Below are positions 1-8,044 of a stretch of DNA of 19,619 nucleotides, piece after piece. This stretch comes from Aphodousia sp048520025. GTDB lineage: Bacteria; Pseudomonadota; Gammaproteobacteria; Burkholderiales; Burkholderiaceae_F. Location: the NCBI GenBank assembly GCA_048520025.1, contig DBFZTP010000091.1, positions 1-19,619 of the forward strand, read 5' to 3'. The stretch's first letter is position 1. Every line of letters begins with the position of its first letter. The translations under genes were made by a program, and so were the position numbers. The notes beneath the pieces are model-generated. The model made no database searches and had not been told where the DNA came from. It saw nothing but the letters and a program-made list of their open reading frames with translations.

Positions 1-1
1 G

Positions 2-814
2 CGTTTTTCTTTACAGCCTTTATTGATGGTGCCTTTTGTGGCAACGGCTGCCGGTAATACGGAAATTGATTCCTTTAATAGAGCCAAACATTTGCTTGAG
101 ACAAAAGTCTACAAAGATCATCGAGTGACGTTGTATTGTGAAGCTAGTTTTGATGAAAAAAAGAATGTTATTTTGCCCAAAGGCTTTACAACTCTACAAC
201 ATGAAAAACGGGCTAAAAAGATTGAATGGGAACATGTAGTACCTGCGGAAAATTTTGGTCGTAACTTTGTTGAGTGGAGAGAGGGGGATCCAAGATGTGT
301 AAATGAAAGTGGTACCAAACTTGATTTTTCATCTTTTTCAAAGTTAATAGAGTCATTTGTGAATTCTTTTTTATATTCAAATACCCAAACAAAATCTTTT
401 AAAGGTAGAAAGTGTGCAGAAAAAGTCAACTACGACTTTCGTTTAATGCAAGCAGATCTCTATAACCTTTATCCTGCGATTGGTGCGGTTAATGCCATGC
501 GGCAAAACTATAACTTCCAACTCTTGCCCGGAGTGCCGTCAAGTTTTGGATCTTGCGAAATGAAGATTGATCGACATCGTGCAGAGCCACCCGAAAATGC
601 GCGAGGGCCCATTGCTCGTACTTATCTTTATATGGCAGAGACCTATTCGCAACACTTTAAGTTAAGTCAGCAGCAAGAGCGTCTGATGCAAGGTTGGGAC
701 AATCAATATCCGGTTGATAAGTGGGAATGTACGAGAGCGAAACGTATTGAGGAGATTCAAGGCAATAGCAATGCGTTTGTTAAAGATGCTTGTATTGCTG
801 CATCATTTTGGTAG
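2..814 (+). CDS. Endonuclease I (EndA/NucM family), secreted; 5' end outside window
   Basis: Periplasmic or extracellular non-specific DNase of the EndA/NucM/Vvn family, which cleaves single- and double-stranded nucleic acid with a beta-beta-alpha metal centre. The frame is open to the left edge. The first visible residues (RFSLQPLLMVPFVATAAG) look like the hydrophobic core and cleavage site of a signal peptide, so the true start is upstream; the TTG at 23 and ATG at 26 would cut the signal in half. Visible family motifs are EWEHVVPAE near residue 68 (counted from the TTG), holding the catalytic His; DLYNLYPAIGAVN near 145; and FGSCEMKIDRHRAEPP near 175, followed by ARTYLYMAETY and a W-ECTRAKRI helix near the C-terminus. 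Several cysteines fit an exported protein. It is followed 55 bp later by another exported protein on the same strand. The family call is firm; the biological role (nutrient scavenging, DNA uptake or defence) is unknown. Confidence 0.9.
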   Translation, partial: RFSLQPLLMVPFVATAAGNTEIDSFNRAKHLLETKVYKDHRVTLYCEASFDEKKNVILPKGFTTLQHEKRAKKIEWEHVVPAENFGRNFVEWREGDPRCVNESGTKLDFSSFSKLIESFVNSFLYSNTQTKSFKGRKCAEKVNYDFRLMQADLYNLYPAIGAVNAMRQNYNFQLLPGVPSSFGSCEMKIDRHRAEPPENARGPIARTYLYMAETYSQHFKLSQQQERLMQGWDNQYPVDKWECTRAKRIEEIQGNSNAFVKDACIAASFW

Positions 815-869
815 GGTATATCTAAAAAATCTTTCCTGGTGTCAATAGATAATAAATAAAGGAATTTAT

Positions 870-1415
870 ATGAAGAAAATCTTATTAGTAGTCCTTGCGA
901 CATTATTAATGACTTCTGCTAATGCAGGATACGAGGTTAGTTATAAGGGACAAACCTATATAGTCTCAGATCATTCGTATATGCAGTCATATGACGGTAA
1001 ACAAGTATGGTGTGGCAAAAAGTATATGTCTTCTGCTACATCTCTAGATGGAAAACAAAGTTGCAGAGGGGGCAATTACTCCAAATATAAGGCGGATCAT
1101 GATCAAGTTCGTTTCTTGAAAGAGGATGTTAAGGGGTGCGCTAAATATAAACGGAAAGATGGGACTTGGAGTCCATCATATCGTGTAAAGGGAATGATCA
1201 TTGACGGAGATTCTTTCAATGAATGGGCAAAAAGCAAACGTTATTTCAGTAATTACGATGAAGATAATAATTATTTTGTTATTTTTTGGAATAAGGGAGG
1301 CTATGTTGCACTAAATATCGGTAACACGAAAAATTCTTTGTTTGTTGAGAGACAAACTAAAGATCATCGAGGCAGAATATGGGCAATTGAAGGTGGAATC
1401 GGTGCCTGTCAGTAA
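870..1415 (+). CDS. Small secreted four-cysteine protein, unknown function
   Basis: I do not recognise the family. The 181-residue product starts with a clear Sec signal peptide: MKK, a hydrophobic stretch, then SANA, with predicted cleavage after Ala19. The mature part is rich in Tyr, Lys, Gly and Asp and has four cysteines (48, 65, 90 and 180), enough for two disulfides in the periplasm or outside the cell. There is no membrane helix after the signal, no lipobox and no known catalytic motif. The ATG at 870 is preceded by AGGAA about 7 nt upstream. It sits 55 bp behind the endonuclease gene on the same strand with no terminator between, so co-transcription is plausible. The coding DNA is AT-rich compared with the fab genes. 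It could be an accessory factor or inhibitor of the nuclease, but that is only suggested by adjacency. Confidence 0.75.
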   Translation: MKKILLVVLATLLMTSANAGYEVSYKGQTYIVSDHSYMQSYDGKQVWCGKKYMSSATSLDGKQSCRGGNYSKYKADHDQVRFLKEDVKGCAKYKRKDGTWSPSYRVKGMIIDGDSFNEWAKSKRYFSNYDEDNNYFVIFWNKGGYVALNIGNTKNSLFVERQTKDHRGRIWAIEGGIGACQ

Positions 1416-1493
1416 GTTATTTTTATCAGTGTGAAATCATTCCAGAAATTAAAAAGTAAGTGATGATTTAACAAAGTAACAAACTTATATTGA

Positions 1494-1525
1494 AGAAACG
1501 GCATGATTTTGGTCATGCCGTTTCT
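1494..1525. terminator. Perfect 13-bp hairpin between convergent genes
   Basis: AGAAACGGCATGA and TCATGCCGTTTCT form a perfect 13-bp stem around a TTTTGG loop. It lies in the gap between the rightward secreted-protein gene and the leftward ATPase gene, where a bidirectional terminator is expected. Neither side has a strong T-run, so termination may be weak or Rho-assisted. Confidence 0.6.
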
Positions 1526-1547
1526 GTAATGAAAGCTAAACGAATGG

Positions 1548-2867
1548 TTAAGAATTAATTGCCTCGCTTGCCACATCTTTGAACTGATCGATTGCGTACA
1601 ACGGCAGATTAACGAGCCATTCTTCTTTTTTGTAGTCAGCCATAGAAGTTCGGATGGCAATCTCAGGTGAGAATTTTTCTTGATAGATTTTTAAACTCTT
1701 GGCTTTTAGGTTTACTTCAGCCTTTACTTCCAATGGAACAATTGATTGGCCGGTATAAACGACAAAGTCGATCTCGCAAGAGCCTCTATCGTTAGTGAAA
1801 TAGTAAACATGCAACTCTTCGAGAGTTTTTAGCTGCTGACAAACGTACTGTTCAGTAAGAGCGCCTTTGAACTCAACAAAAAGGTCATTTCCGTCAAGTA
1901 AAGAGTGTTGGCTAAGTCCTGCTAAACAACCAAGAAGTCCGACATCAACAAAAAATAATTTAAAGGCCTTTAAATCCTCGTAGGCACGCAGTGGAATACC
2001 TGGCTTATTGACTCGATTGATTTTATGGACAAGACCACAGTCGCTAAGCCACATAAGAGCCATCTCGTAGTCCTTTGCTCGTGCGCCTTCACGAATCAGG
2101 CTGTAGATAAACTTTTTATTTTCTTTTGCTAACTGTGAAGGAATGCTATTCCAGAGCATGTGAAGTCTCGGAACAATTGCATTTGGGGCGTGTTTAGAAA
2201 AGTCCTGCTCGTAGGCTGTCAGAATTCGTTTTTGAATGCCACGAACCTCGTTAAAGTCTTTGTTTTCAGCAAAGTTTCGTACCGCTTCGGGCATACCACC
2301 GACAAAGAAATACAGCTTTAGAACCTCTATGTAGGTTTTCTTGAAGGTGGTGATCATTTCAAAGTCTTTTGCATCAAGCAGTTGAGCAAAGCGCTCCTTA
2401 TCGATTGCCATTAAAAACTCTTTGAAAGAAAGTGGGTAGAGTTTTAGAAGATTGACTTTACCTACAGGAAAAGATGTGCCTGGGCGTACAGCGATGCCCG
2501 ATAAAGAACCCGCACAGACAATGTGGTACTGAGGGGCGTTTTCGCAGAAATACTTAAGAGACGTCAATGCTCTCGGGACTTCTTGAACCTCATCGAAGAT
2601 CAATAGCGTATTGTCTGGATCAATCTTGCGACCTGCATACAATTCCAACCCCATGATTAATCGATCGGTTTTCAGATCGGAAGCAAAGAGCTCTGCCATT
2701 TTGGAGTTGGAATCAAAATTGACATAGACGGTATCTTGATAGGCTTGGCGGCCAAATTCTTTCATAAGCCACGTTTTACCGACCTGACGAGCGCCTTCAA
2801 TAATCAAGGGCTTACGGTATTTGCTTTCTTTCCATTTAAAGAGTCTTTCAATCGCAATTCTGTACAT
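1548..2867 (-). CDS. AAA_14/DUF4143-type ATPase
   Basis: Member of the widespread AAA_14 plus DUF4143 ATPase family, common in gut bacteria and archaea and of poorly known function. The N-terminal ATPase shows Walker A GARQVGKT near residues 25-32, Walker B LLIFDE near 88-93 and the family's CAGSLSG segment near 118-124. The C-terminal DUF4143 region contains GALTEQYV, EIDFVV and EVKA in order, a layout like a PD-(D/E)XK nuclease core (Glu about 339, Asp about 367, Glu-x-Lys about 380-382). I chose ATG 2867 because AGAAGG lies about 7 nt upstream; the GTG at 2873 is almost on top of that ribosome site. The total of 439 aa is near the family norm. It is a lone leftward gene, closed by the hairpin at 1494-1525 and preceded by three phased palindromic sites at 2916-3005. 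DNA binding or nuclease activity is inferred, not shown. Confidence 0.88.
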   Translation of the reverse strand: MYRIAIERLFKWKESKYRKPLIIEGARQVGKTWLMKEFGRQAYQDTVYVNFDSNSKMAELFASDLKTDRLIMGLELYAGRKIDPDNTLLIFDEVQEVPRALTSLKYFCENAPQYHIVCAGSLSGIAVRPGTSFPVGKVNLLKLYPLSFKEFLMAIDKERFAQLLDAKDFEMITTFKKTYIEVLKLYFFVGGMPEAVRNFAENKDFNEVRGIQKRILTAYEQDFSKHAPNAIVPRLHMLWNSIPSQLAKENKKFIYSLIREGARAKDYEMALMWLSDCGLVHKINRVNKPGIPLRAYEDLKAFKLFFVDVGLLGCLAGLSQHSLLDGNDLFVEFKGALTEQYVCQQLKTLEELHVYYFTNDRGSCEIDFVVYTGQSIVPLEVKAEVNLKAKSLKIYQEKFSPEIAIRTSMADYKKEEWLVNLPLYAIDQFKDVASEAINS

Positions 2868-2915
2868 ACTCACACCTTCTATAATCGAATTTTAGGTTGA
2901 GTATTTCATGGAATT

Positions 2916-3005
2916 ACAAAAAATACAACGAAATTTTGTTGTTTGACAACACTTTTTACAACGAAAAAGTGTGGCGTAACTACATTTTTTACGACGAAAA
3001 AATGT
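2916..3005. repeat. Three 24-bp near-palindromes at an exact 33-bp period
   Basis: Sites at 2916-2939, 2949-2972 and 2982-3005 each have the form ACA-N5-TAC(A/G)ACGAAA-N3-TGT: two 9-nt arms around a 6-nt centre (ACAACG, ACAACG, ACGACG). Sites 2 and 3 have perfectly complementary arms; site 1 pairs at 7 of 9 positions. The three arm positions just inside ACA/TGT read AAA, CTT and TTT on the left and TTT, AAG and AAA on the right, so pairing is kept while sequence changes. Spacers are 9 nt and unrelated. The array ends 49 bp upstream of the ATPase start, so it is probably the promoter/operator or 5' leader of that gene. On the leftward strand the centre reads CGTTGT or CGTCGT. Confidence 0.85.
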
Positions 3006-3033
3006 CGGAGTCTTTTGAAAAACTCCGACATTT
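2997..3033 (-). terminator. Intrinsic terminator of the DUF2863-like gene
   Basis: Arms 3000-3011 and 3022-3033 (AAATGTCGGAGT and its complement) form a perfect 12-bp stem with a 10-nt loop. On the minus strand it is followed by TTTTTT, complement of 2997-3002. It starts about 28 nt after the stop at 3062. The T-run is also the right arm of the third palindromic site, so terminator and array overlap. Confidence 0.88.
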
Positions 3034-3061
3034 CTATAAATATCAACGTGTTAGCGTTAGA

Positions 3062-4300
3062 TTAGTTCAGCGTAAAGCTGATTGGCATTTGTTGGTCTTC
3101 CGGAGGTTGCGGATCATGCAACTCTCCATCAACGCCGGGGAAAGCCAATTCTTCATCGTCATCTTCAACCATAAAGTTGGTTTCATCCAAAAGCGTTACG
3201 GTTTCGGGCTTAATGCCGGCAATACGCAGCACGTTTAAAAGCGTTGCCATTGCTGTATCCGGTGCATCCATAAACAAAGGCCAAGAAATTCCTTGAAGGA
3301 TTTGATTGTCTTTGCCTTTCATCCCAATTCCGATACGAAGCTCGGTTAAGGCAACGCACCCCATCATCGGCGACTCATAGAAGTTCCCGATTGTGAATGT
3401 CAGGTCATCGAGCTTGAGATTAAACGTATGTTGAAGATTCTTTAAGGCTTCATTAAAGGAGAAGTGTCTAAAGAGTTTGCCGGCTTCGGTCAACGTAATG
3501 ACGGGCGGTGCAATGAGCACTTCAGGATGCACTTCTTCGAACATTAAAACCTTGTCAAGGTACTTTTGCATCTCAAGCGAGTGATGCATGATCAATTCAA
3601 TCTTGGTTGCTAAATAGTGCGCCTTTAATTCACGATAAAGGTCTTTTGCCAAGCGTTGCTTGAATTTACTCAAGTGCTTGGAGTCCAATTGAATTTCGGC
3701 AAAAGAGCGATTCGTCGGAGCTTCAAAAATGAGGGCAATGACACGAATGTCAGCAACGAGGTTATTGACCTCTTCAGCGTCTTCTTCAGAAGCGCAGAAT
3801 GTGCAGACACCGGGCTTGGCAATATGCCCCCACATCTTGATTTGCTTATTCAATTGCACGGGGCTAAGCGCAAAGTGTTCGGTATTTAAAATGTCACGGT
3901 TGACACTGACCTTAAAGCCTTCCGGTAACAGCTTTTCAAAGTGCTTCAAAAGCAAATCAGTGATGCTCTCAGGCAACTCGCCATGAGGCAAACCGTAGGA
4001 ACTCGAAGCCAAGAAGGGGAGCGTAACCAATAACCATTGACCCTCATCGTCAATGGCGTGGGCAGCGACGGATTCAAAGAAGAAATTGATATCCATGAGC
4101 ACGTTGTACTCATAACCTTCGCGTTCAAAATGACGAAGAATATCTGTCACGAAATCGTCCTTCTCTTCTTTGTAGGCGAGTTCCGTGGCCGTAATCAGCG
4201 TGGAGTTATAAAGGTGATGCAAGTCTTTATCGTTGTTGTTTAAAGATTCGGTAAAGAGTTCGATAATGCGATCACGTAAAACTGAATTTTTTTTCGTCAC
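3062..4300 (-). CDS. DUF2863-like conserved protein, unknown function
   Basis: A cytoplasmic-looking protein of about 412 aa without signal peptide or membrane helix. Its layout resembles the betaproteobacterial DUF2863 family as I remember it: a segment near residues 98-115 (LPFLASSSYGLPHGELP), a middle helical region, a late FYESPMMGC segment, then GISWPLF and a stretch before a strongly acidic tail (VEDDDEELAFPG). This match is by eye and tentative. The longest frame starts at ATG 4330, but that codon is buried in the stem of the hairpin that follows rne. GTG 4300 has GGA about 7 nt upstream and is the better start. It lies 60 bp downstream of rne on the same strand, so it could be transcribed by read-through or from its own promoter, and it is closed by the terminator at 2997-3033. 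I can infer no function. Confidence 0.7.
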   Translation of the reverse strand: MTKKNSVLRDRIIELFTESLNNNDKDLHHLYNSTLITATELAYKEEKDDFVTDILRHFEREGYEYNVLMDINFFFESVAAHAIDDEGQWLLVTLPFLASSSYGLPHGELPESITDLLLKHFEKLLPEGFKVSVNRDILNTEHFALSPVQLNKQIKMWGHIAKPGVCTFCASEEDAEEVNNLVADIRVIALIFEAPTNRSFAEIQLDSKHLSKFKQRLAKDLYRELKAHYLATKIELIMHHSLEMQKYLDKVLMFEEVHPEVLIAPPVITLTEAGKLFRHFSFNEALKNLQHTFNLKLDDLTFTIGNFYESPMMGCVALTELRIGIGMKGKDNQILQGISWPLFMDAPDTAMATLLNVLRIAGIKPETVTLLDETNFMVEDDDEELAFPGVDGELHDPQPPEDQQMPISFTLN

Positions 4301-4321
4301 AATATTTTCCAAAAAGACAAG

Positions 4322-4345
4322 AAAGGGCATCCGCAGATGCCCTTT
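4322..4345 (-). terminator. Hairpin after rne
   Basis: AAAGGGCATC and GATGCCCTTT form a perfect 10-bp stem with a 4-nt loop, starting 16 nt past the rne stop. On the minus strand it is followed by a U-rich but interrupted tail (CTTGTCTTTTT), so it is probably a moderate terminator and some read-through into the next gene is possible. Confidence 0.75.
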
Positions 4346-4360
4346 TTGATGGCCTATGAA

Positions 4361-7279
4361 TTAGTCCACTTTCGTATGAACTTGAATCAAGGGCGTCTCA
4401 TCGAGCGGGGGCAAGACCTTGCGAGGACGACCCGGATAAACAACGGGCTTGTACTCAACGGGTTTAACCAATTCCGCACGGGTATGAACGACTTCTAAAC
4501 CGTTCTTAGCCAAGGCTTCTTCCAAACCTTCAGTCAAACGAGCCAAAGCGTTCGTGTCTTCTTCGACAGCCGCCACTTCAACCGTTTCTTCGACAGCGAC
4601 AGCCACCGGTTCTTCAACGGCAACTTCAGCCTTCACTTCAACTGCAGCTTCAGCGGCAACGACGGGCGTCTCGATAGCGACTTCAGTCGTTTCTTCTGCA
4701 CGCGGGCGTTGTGCCTTGGCTTCACGCTTAACGTTAGCAATGTTGCTTTCGACGTTAACGTGTTGCGTTTGGATGGGCTCTGCCGTAAAGGTTTCCGTCA
4801 ACGGACTCGTGCGAACGGGACTGTCTTGCATGTACTCTTCAGGCAAAACAACCGGAGCACGGTTCATTTCTTCGGCTTCGATTTCCGGAGGAATACCACG
4901 GGAGCGGCGCGGAGCAGCTTCATCACCAGTGCGACGACGGCGACGCGGACGACGTTCTTCGCGAACTTCTTCCGTTACTTGAGCCGGCGTTTGTTCCGTG
5001 GCTTGAGCACCCGTGTCTAAGTTGTCGGTAGCAAAGTTAAAGTCATTATCATCCTTGACTTCAACCTTAGGAGCGACGACTTCTTCTTGAACTGGGGCTG
5101 CGACCACTTCGGCTTCAACCGGACGCGGCAATGCAACCTTGGCTTCGGGTGCCGGCAACAATTCCACGGGTTCGGGCTTATTGCGACGGCGCGTGCGACG
5201 ACGAGATTGTTGAGCGTCTTGAGCGGCGGGCTTTTCTGCCGTTACCGTTTCTTCTGCTGCGGGCTTCGTAGCAGTAGCATCCTTATCTTCAACCTTTTCG
5301 GTACGTTCGCGACGCGTACGACGCGTGTCTTTTTCACGGCGATCGCGCGGGTTGCGACGTTGACGACGTTCGGGACGAGCCTTCTTTTCTTCCGTCTTCT
5401 TTTCTTCTTCGGCTTCTTTCTTGGAGCCAAACAAGAAATTGATCAAACGCGTAATGAGGCTGGGCTCTTGGGCTTGTTGCGTGCGCTTTTGAGCTTCTTC
5501 ACGAGCCGTTTGACGTTCAGCCTTCTTATTGAGTAAGCGATCCGCTTCATTGTGTTCAGGAGCCGGAGCTTCGGGCATGAAGTTACGGATAACCGGTTCT
5601 TGACGCTTAGTGGCGGGCTTTTCTTCGGCCTTTTTCACGCGATACGGATCAACGTTTTCTTCAGGCTTGATGTCTTCAGCACGCTTGTAGCTTGCCACTT
5701 CATCATCCAAACGTTCGTCGTCATAGCGCAAACGTTCGATATGGTAGTGCGGCGTTTCCAAGAATTTGTTCGGGATCAAAACGATCGGCAAACGATGGCG
5801 AGCTTCGATCTTGGCAATGTCGGTACGCTTTTCGTTAAGTAAGAAGCTGGCGACATCAACCGGCACTTGTGCGTGAACGGCACCCGTACCTTCCTTCATA
5901 GCTTCTTCTTCCAAGATACGAAGGATTTGCAAAGCACAGCTTTCCGTGTCACGGATCACGCCCACACCGTTACAACGCGGACAGGTGATGTGATTGCCTT
6001 CGGCCAAAGCAGGACGCAAACGTTGACGAGACAGTTCCATTAAACCGAAGCGACTGATCTTGGCCATTTGAACGCGAGCGCGGTCATAGCGCAAAGCTTC
6101 TTTAAGGCGCATTTCAACAGCGCGTTGGTTCTTCGGATCGTTCATGTCGATGAAGTCGATCACGATCAAACCGCCCAAGTCACGCAAACGCATTTGGCGG
6201 GCGACTTCGTCAGCGGCTTCGCAGTTGGTGCGGAAAGCCGTCTCTTCAATGTCAGAGCCACGCGTAGCACGAGCCGAGTTCACGTCCACAGCCACCAAAG
6301 CTTCCGTGTGGTCAATCACAATGGCGCCACCGGAGGGCAACGGAACGGTACGAGAGTAAGCCGTTTCGATTTGGTGCTCGATTTGGAAGCGGGAGAAAAG
6401 CGGCGTTTCTTCACGATAGCGCTTAACACGACCGACCATGTCGGGCATGACGTGGGCCATGAATTGGCGAGCTTGATCATAGATTTCATCCGTATCGACC
6501 AAGATTTCACCGATTTCCGGTTGGAAATAGTCACGGATGGCGCGAATGACCAAATTGCTTTCTTCAACAATCAAGAACGGAGCCGGGTTGGCGCGCTTTA
6601 AGATTTCGCCCTTCGGACCCACGGGTTCTTTAATGAACTTGGAAAGCGTCTTGTTGCCTTGTTGATAGGTCAACTCAAATTGCGGGCAGGCCGCATCAGA
6701 GATGGCTTCCCAGAGCTTTAAGAGGTAGTTCAAGTCCCATTGGAGTTCTTCCAACGTGCGACCGATACCGGCCGTACGAGCAATGATGCTCATGCCGGTA
6801 GGCATACGCAAACGATCCATCGTTTCGCGCAATTCTTGGCGTTCTTCGCCTTCGATACGACGAGAGACACCGCCACCGCGGGGGTTATTGGGCATCAAAA
6901 CCAAATAACGACCTGCCAAAGAAATGAAGGTCGTTAAGGCAGCGCCCTTGTTACCGCGTTCTTCTTTTTCAACTTGAACGATAAGTTCTTGACCTTCAAC
7001 CAAAGCATCACGGATGCTGGCCGTACGGACATCAACACCTTCTTTGAAGTACTGACGAGAGACTTCTTTGAAAGGCAAGAAACCGTGACGTTCTTCGCCG
7101 TAGTTGACGAAGCAGGCTTCAAGACTGGGTTCAATGCGGGTGATCACACCCTTATAAATATTGGATTTGCGTTGTTCGCGACCGGCTGTTTCGATATCAA
7201 TATCGATAAGCTTTTGGCCGTCAACAATACCAACGCGCGTTTCTTCAGCGTGCGTGGCATTAAATAGCATGCGTTTCAT
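4361..7279 (-). CDS. rne: Ribonuclease E
   Basis: Essential endoribonuclease that starts mRNA decay, matures rRNA and tRNA and scaffolds the degradosome at the inner membrane. The 972-aa product begins MKRMLFNATHAEE, the classic RNase E start. The S1 domain is near 37-125. The catalytic core carries the metal-binding aspartates D332 (AVDVNSARATRG) and D375 (LIVIDFIDM), 43 residues apart as in E. coli (D303 and D346). The Zn-link is C433-x-x-C436. The C-terminal half is low-complexity: an amphipathic segment PSLITRLINFLFGSK near 606-620 that fits membrane anchoring, Arg-rich RNA-binding patches at 635-660, 692-700 and 775-795, and Ala/Glu/Val-rich runs near 870-905. Relative to the E. coli and Burkholderia proteins I remember, there is an extra stretch of about 30 residues near 198-229. 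GGAG lies 10 nt before the ATG at 7279. Confidence 0.98.
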   Translation of the reverse strand: MKRMLFNATHAEETRVGIVDGQKLIDIDIETAGREQRKSNIYKGVITRIEPSLEACFVNYGEERHGFLPFKEVSRQYFKEGVDVRTASIRDALVEGQELIVQVEKEERGNKGAALTTFISLAGRYLVLMPNNPRGGGVSRRIEGEERQELRETMDRLRMPTGMSIIARTAGIGRTLEELQWDLNYLLKLWEAISDAACPQFELTYQQGNKTLSKFIKEPVGPKGEILKRANPAPFLIVEESNLVIRAIRDYFQPEIGEILVDTDEIYDQARQFMAHVMPDMVGRVKRYREETPLFSRFQIEHQIETAYSRTVPLPSGGAIVIDHTEALVAVDVNSARATRGSDIEETAFRTNCEAADEVARQMRLRDLGGLIVIDFIDMNDPKNQRAVEMRLKEALRYDRARVQMAKISRFGLMELSRQRLRPALAEGNHITCPRCNGVGVIRDTESCALQILRILEEEAMKEGTGAVHAQVPVDVASFLLNEKRTDIAKIEARHRLPIVLIPNKFLETPHYHIERLRYDDERLDDEVASYKRAEDIKPEENVDPYRVKKAEEKPATKRQEPVIRNFMPEAPAPEHNEADRLLNKKAERQTAREEAQKRTQQAQEPSLITRLINFLFGSKKEAEEEKKTEEKKARPERRQRRNPRDRREKDTRRTRRERTEKVEDKDATATKPAAEETVTAEKPAAQDAQQSRRRTRRRNKPEPVELLPAPEAKVALPRPVEAEVVAAPVQEEVVAPKVEVKDDNDFNFATDNLDTGAQATEQTPAQVTEEVREERRPRRRRRTGDEAAPRRSRGIPPEIEAEEMNRAPVVLPEEYMQDSPVRTSPLTETFTAEPIQTQHVNVESNIANVKREAKAQRPRAEETTEVAIETPVVAAEAAVEVKAEVAVEEPVAVAVEETVEVAAVEEDTNALARLTEGLEEALAKNGLEVVHTRAELVKPVEYKPVVYPGRPRKVLPPLDETPLIQVHTKVD

Positions 7280-7297
7280 TTAAAAAACACTCCGGGG

Positions 7298-7320
7298 AAG
7301 TCTCATTGACGCCGAGACTT
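7298..7320 (-). promoter_or_regulatory. Hairpin next to the rne ribosome site
   Basis: AAGTCTC and GAGACTT form a perfect 7-bp stem with a 9-nt loop, ending 2 nt before the CCGGAG ribosome site (minus strand). E. coli rne is known to regulate itself through hairpins in its 5' leader; this element could act likewise, but that is inference. Confidence 0.45.
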
Positions 7321-7387
7321 ACCTTGTAGGCGTGCCGAAAAAGAAACGAAATTGGAGGCGGTTAAGCTAGTGGCGGCAAAGGGCCGC

Positions 7388-7419
7388 AATATAAAAGAAC
7401 AATCTTTTCCATGAGTCAA
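7388..7419 (-). promoter_or_regulatory. Candidate rne promoter
   Basis: On the minus strand TTGACT (7414-7419) is followed 17 nt later by TTTTAT (7391-7396) and overlapping TATATT (7388-7393). The -35 is good and the -10 mediocre. Transcription would start near 7384 and give a leader of about 105 nt containing the 7298-7320 hairpin. Confidence 0.35.
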
Positions 7420-8008
7420 TATCAAGGTCCTCAATCCCGTGAAAACGGGAGAGTATTTCGCTTGAATAACTCAAGAAAATCAAAAGCTAGACGTGTGTCG
7501 CCATTAATGAGCAGTAGGGAGAGCTAACCAACGAACAAATTCAAAAATGCACGCTCTGTGGCTGTGCTTTTTGCATCAAAGCTCAATCCCTCACATCGGG
7601 TCTAATAACAAATTTTCACTTAACACTGTAAGTCTGACGGCCTGCATTGATCGAAAAAACCGGTTTGATTGTGATGAGAGATGACTCAGAAAGTTAAAGC
7701 TTTTGTTCAACGATCGGTCGAATTTAATGCTTTCGCACTCATCGATTGTCGGTTTAAAAATCAACGCACCCAGTCTCAGTGGGGCTTACGAACCACACAA
7801 CATTCGCTTCTACGGCATTACAAAACAGAATAGGTGACCACGCTCCCCAAATTAAACAGATATCTGTCGGGTCAATAGCGCATGGCAATCTCTATTCCAT
7901 GAAACCGTTTTGCTGCTCGGAGACTTCTTTTTCTCCCCTTACATCCCAGCCCGTTGATCATCATCAACGTCTCCGTCAAGGGCAAAAGCGCAGCGTCTTT
8001 TGCATACG

Positions 8009-8044
8009 AAAAAACTCTCAGCCATTTAAATTAGATGGTTGAGA
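8009..8044 (-). terminator. Minus-strand intrinsic terminator without an obvious gene
   Basis: Arms 8016-8025 and 8035-8044 form a 10-bp stem (one G-U) with a 9-nt loop, followed on the minus strand by G then TTTTTT. Upstream on that strand are only 116 bp and the antisense of rluC, so it would end either antisense transcription or a short RNA. I could not find a convincing promoter for such an RNA. Confidence 0.55.

Noticed and set aside
2916..3005. Array considered as a small CRISPR
   Set aside because: There are only three units, arms differ between units, spacers are 9 nt and no cas gene is present.
2897..3238. Rightward 113-codon open frame across the palindromic array
   Set aside because: It runs through the repeats, a terminator and the antisense of the DUF2863-like gene, has no ribosome site and an unprotein-like composition.
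4554..6937. Several open frames antisense to rne (for example 4554-4982 and 6068-6601)
   Set aside because: They are mirror frames created by the Ala/Glu/Arg-rich coding sequence of RNase E and its codon bias; none has family motifs or a ribosome site.
7856..7867. Perfect 12-bp palindrome ACAGATATCTGT
   Set aside because: A lone short palindrome with no second copy or promoter context; expected by chance at this window size often enough not to be a separate call.
7779..8042. Rightward 87-codon frame in the rne-rluC spacer
   Set aside because: No ribosome site, random-looking composition, and it passes through three hairpins including a terminator.
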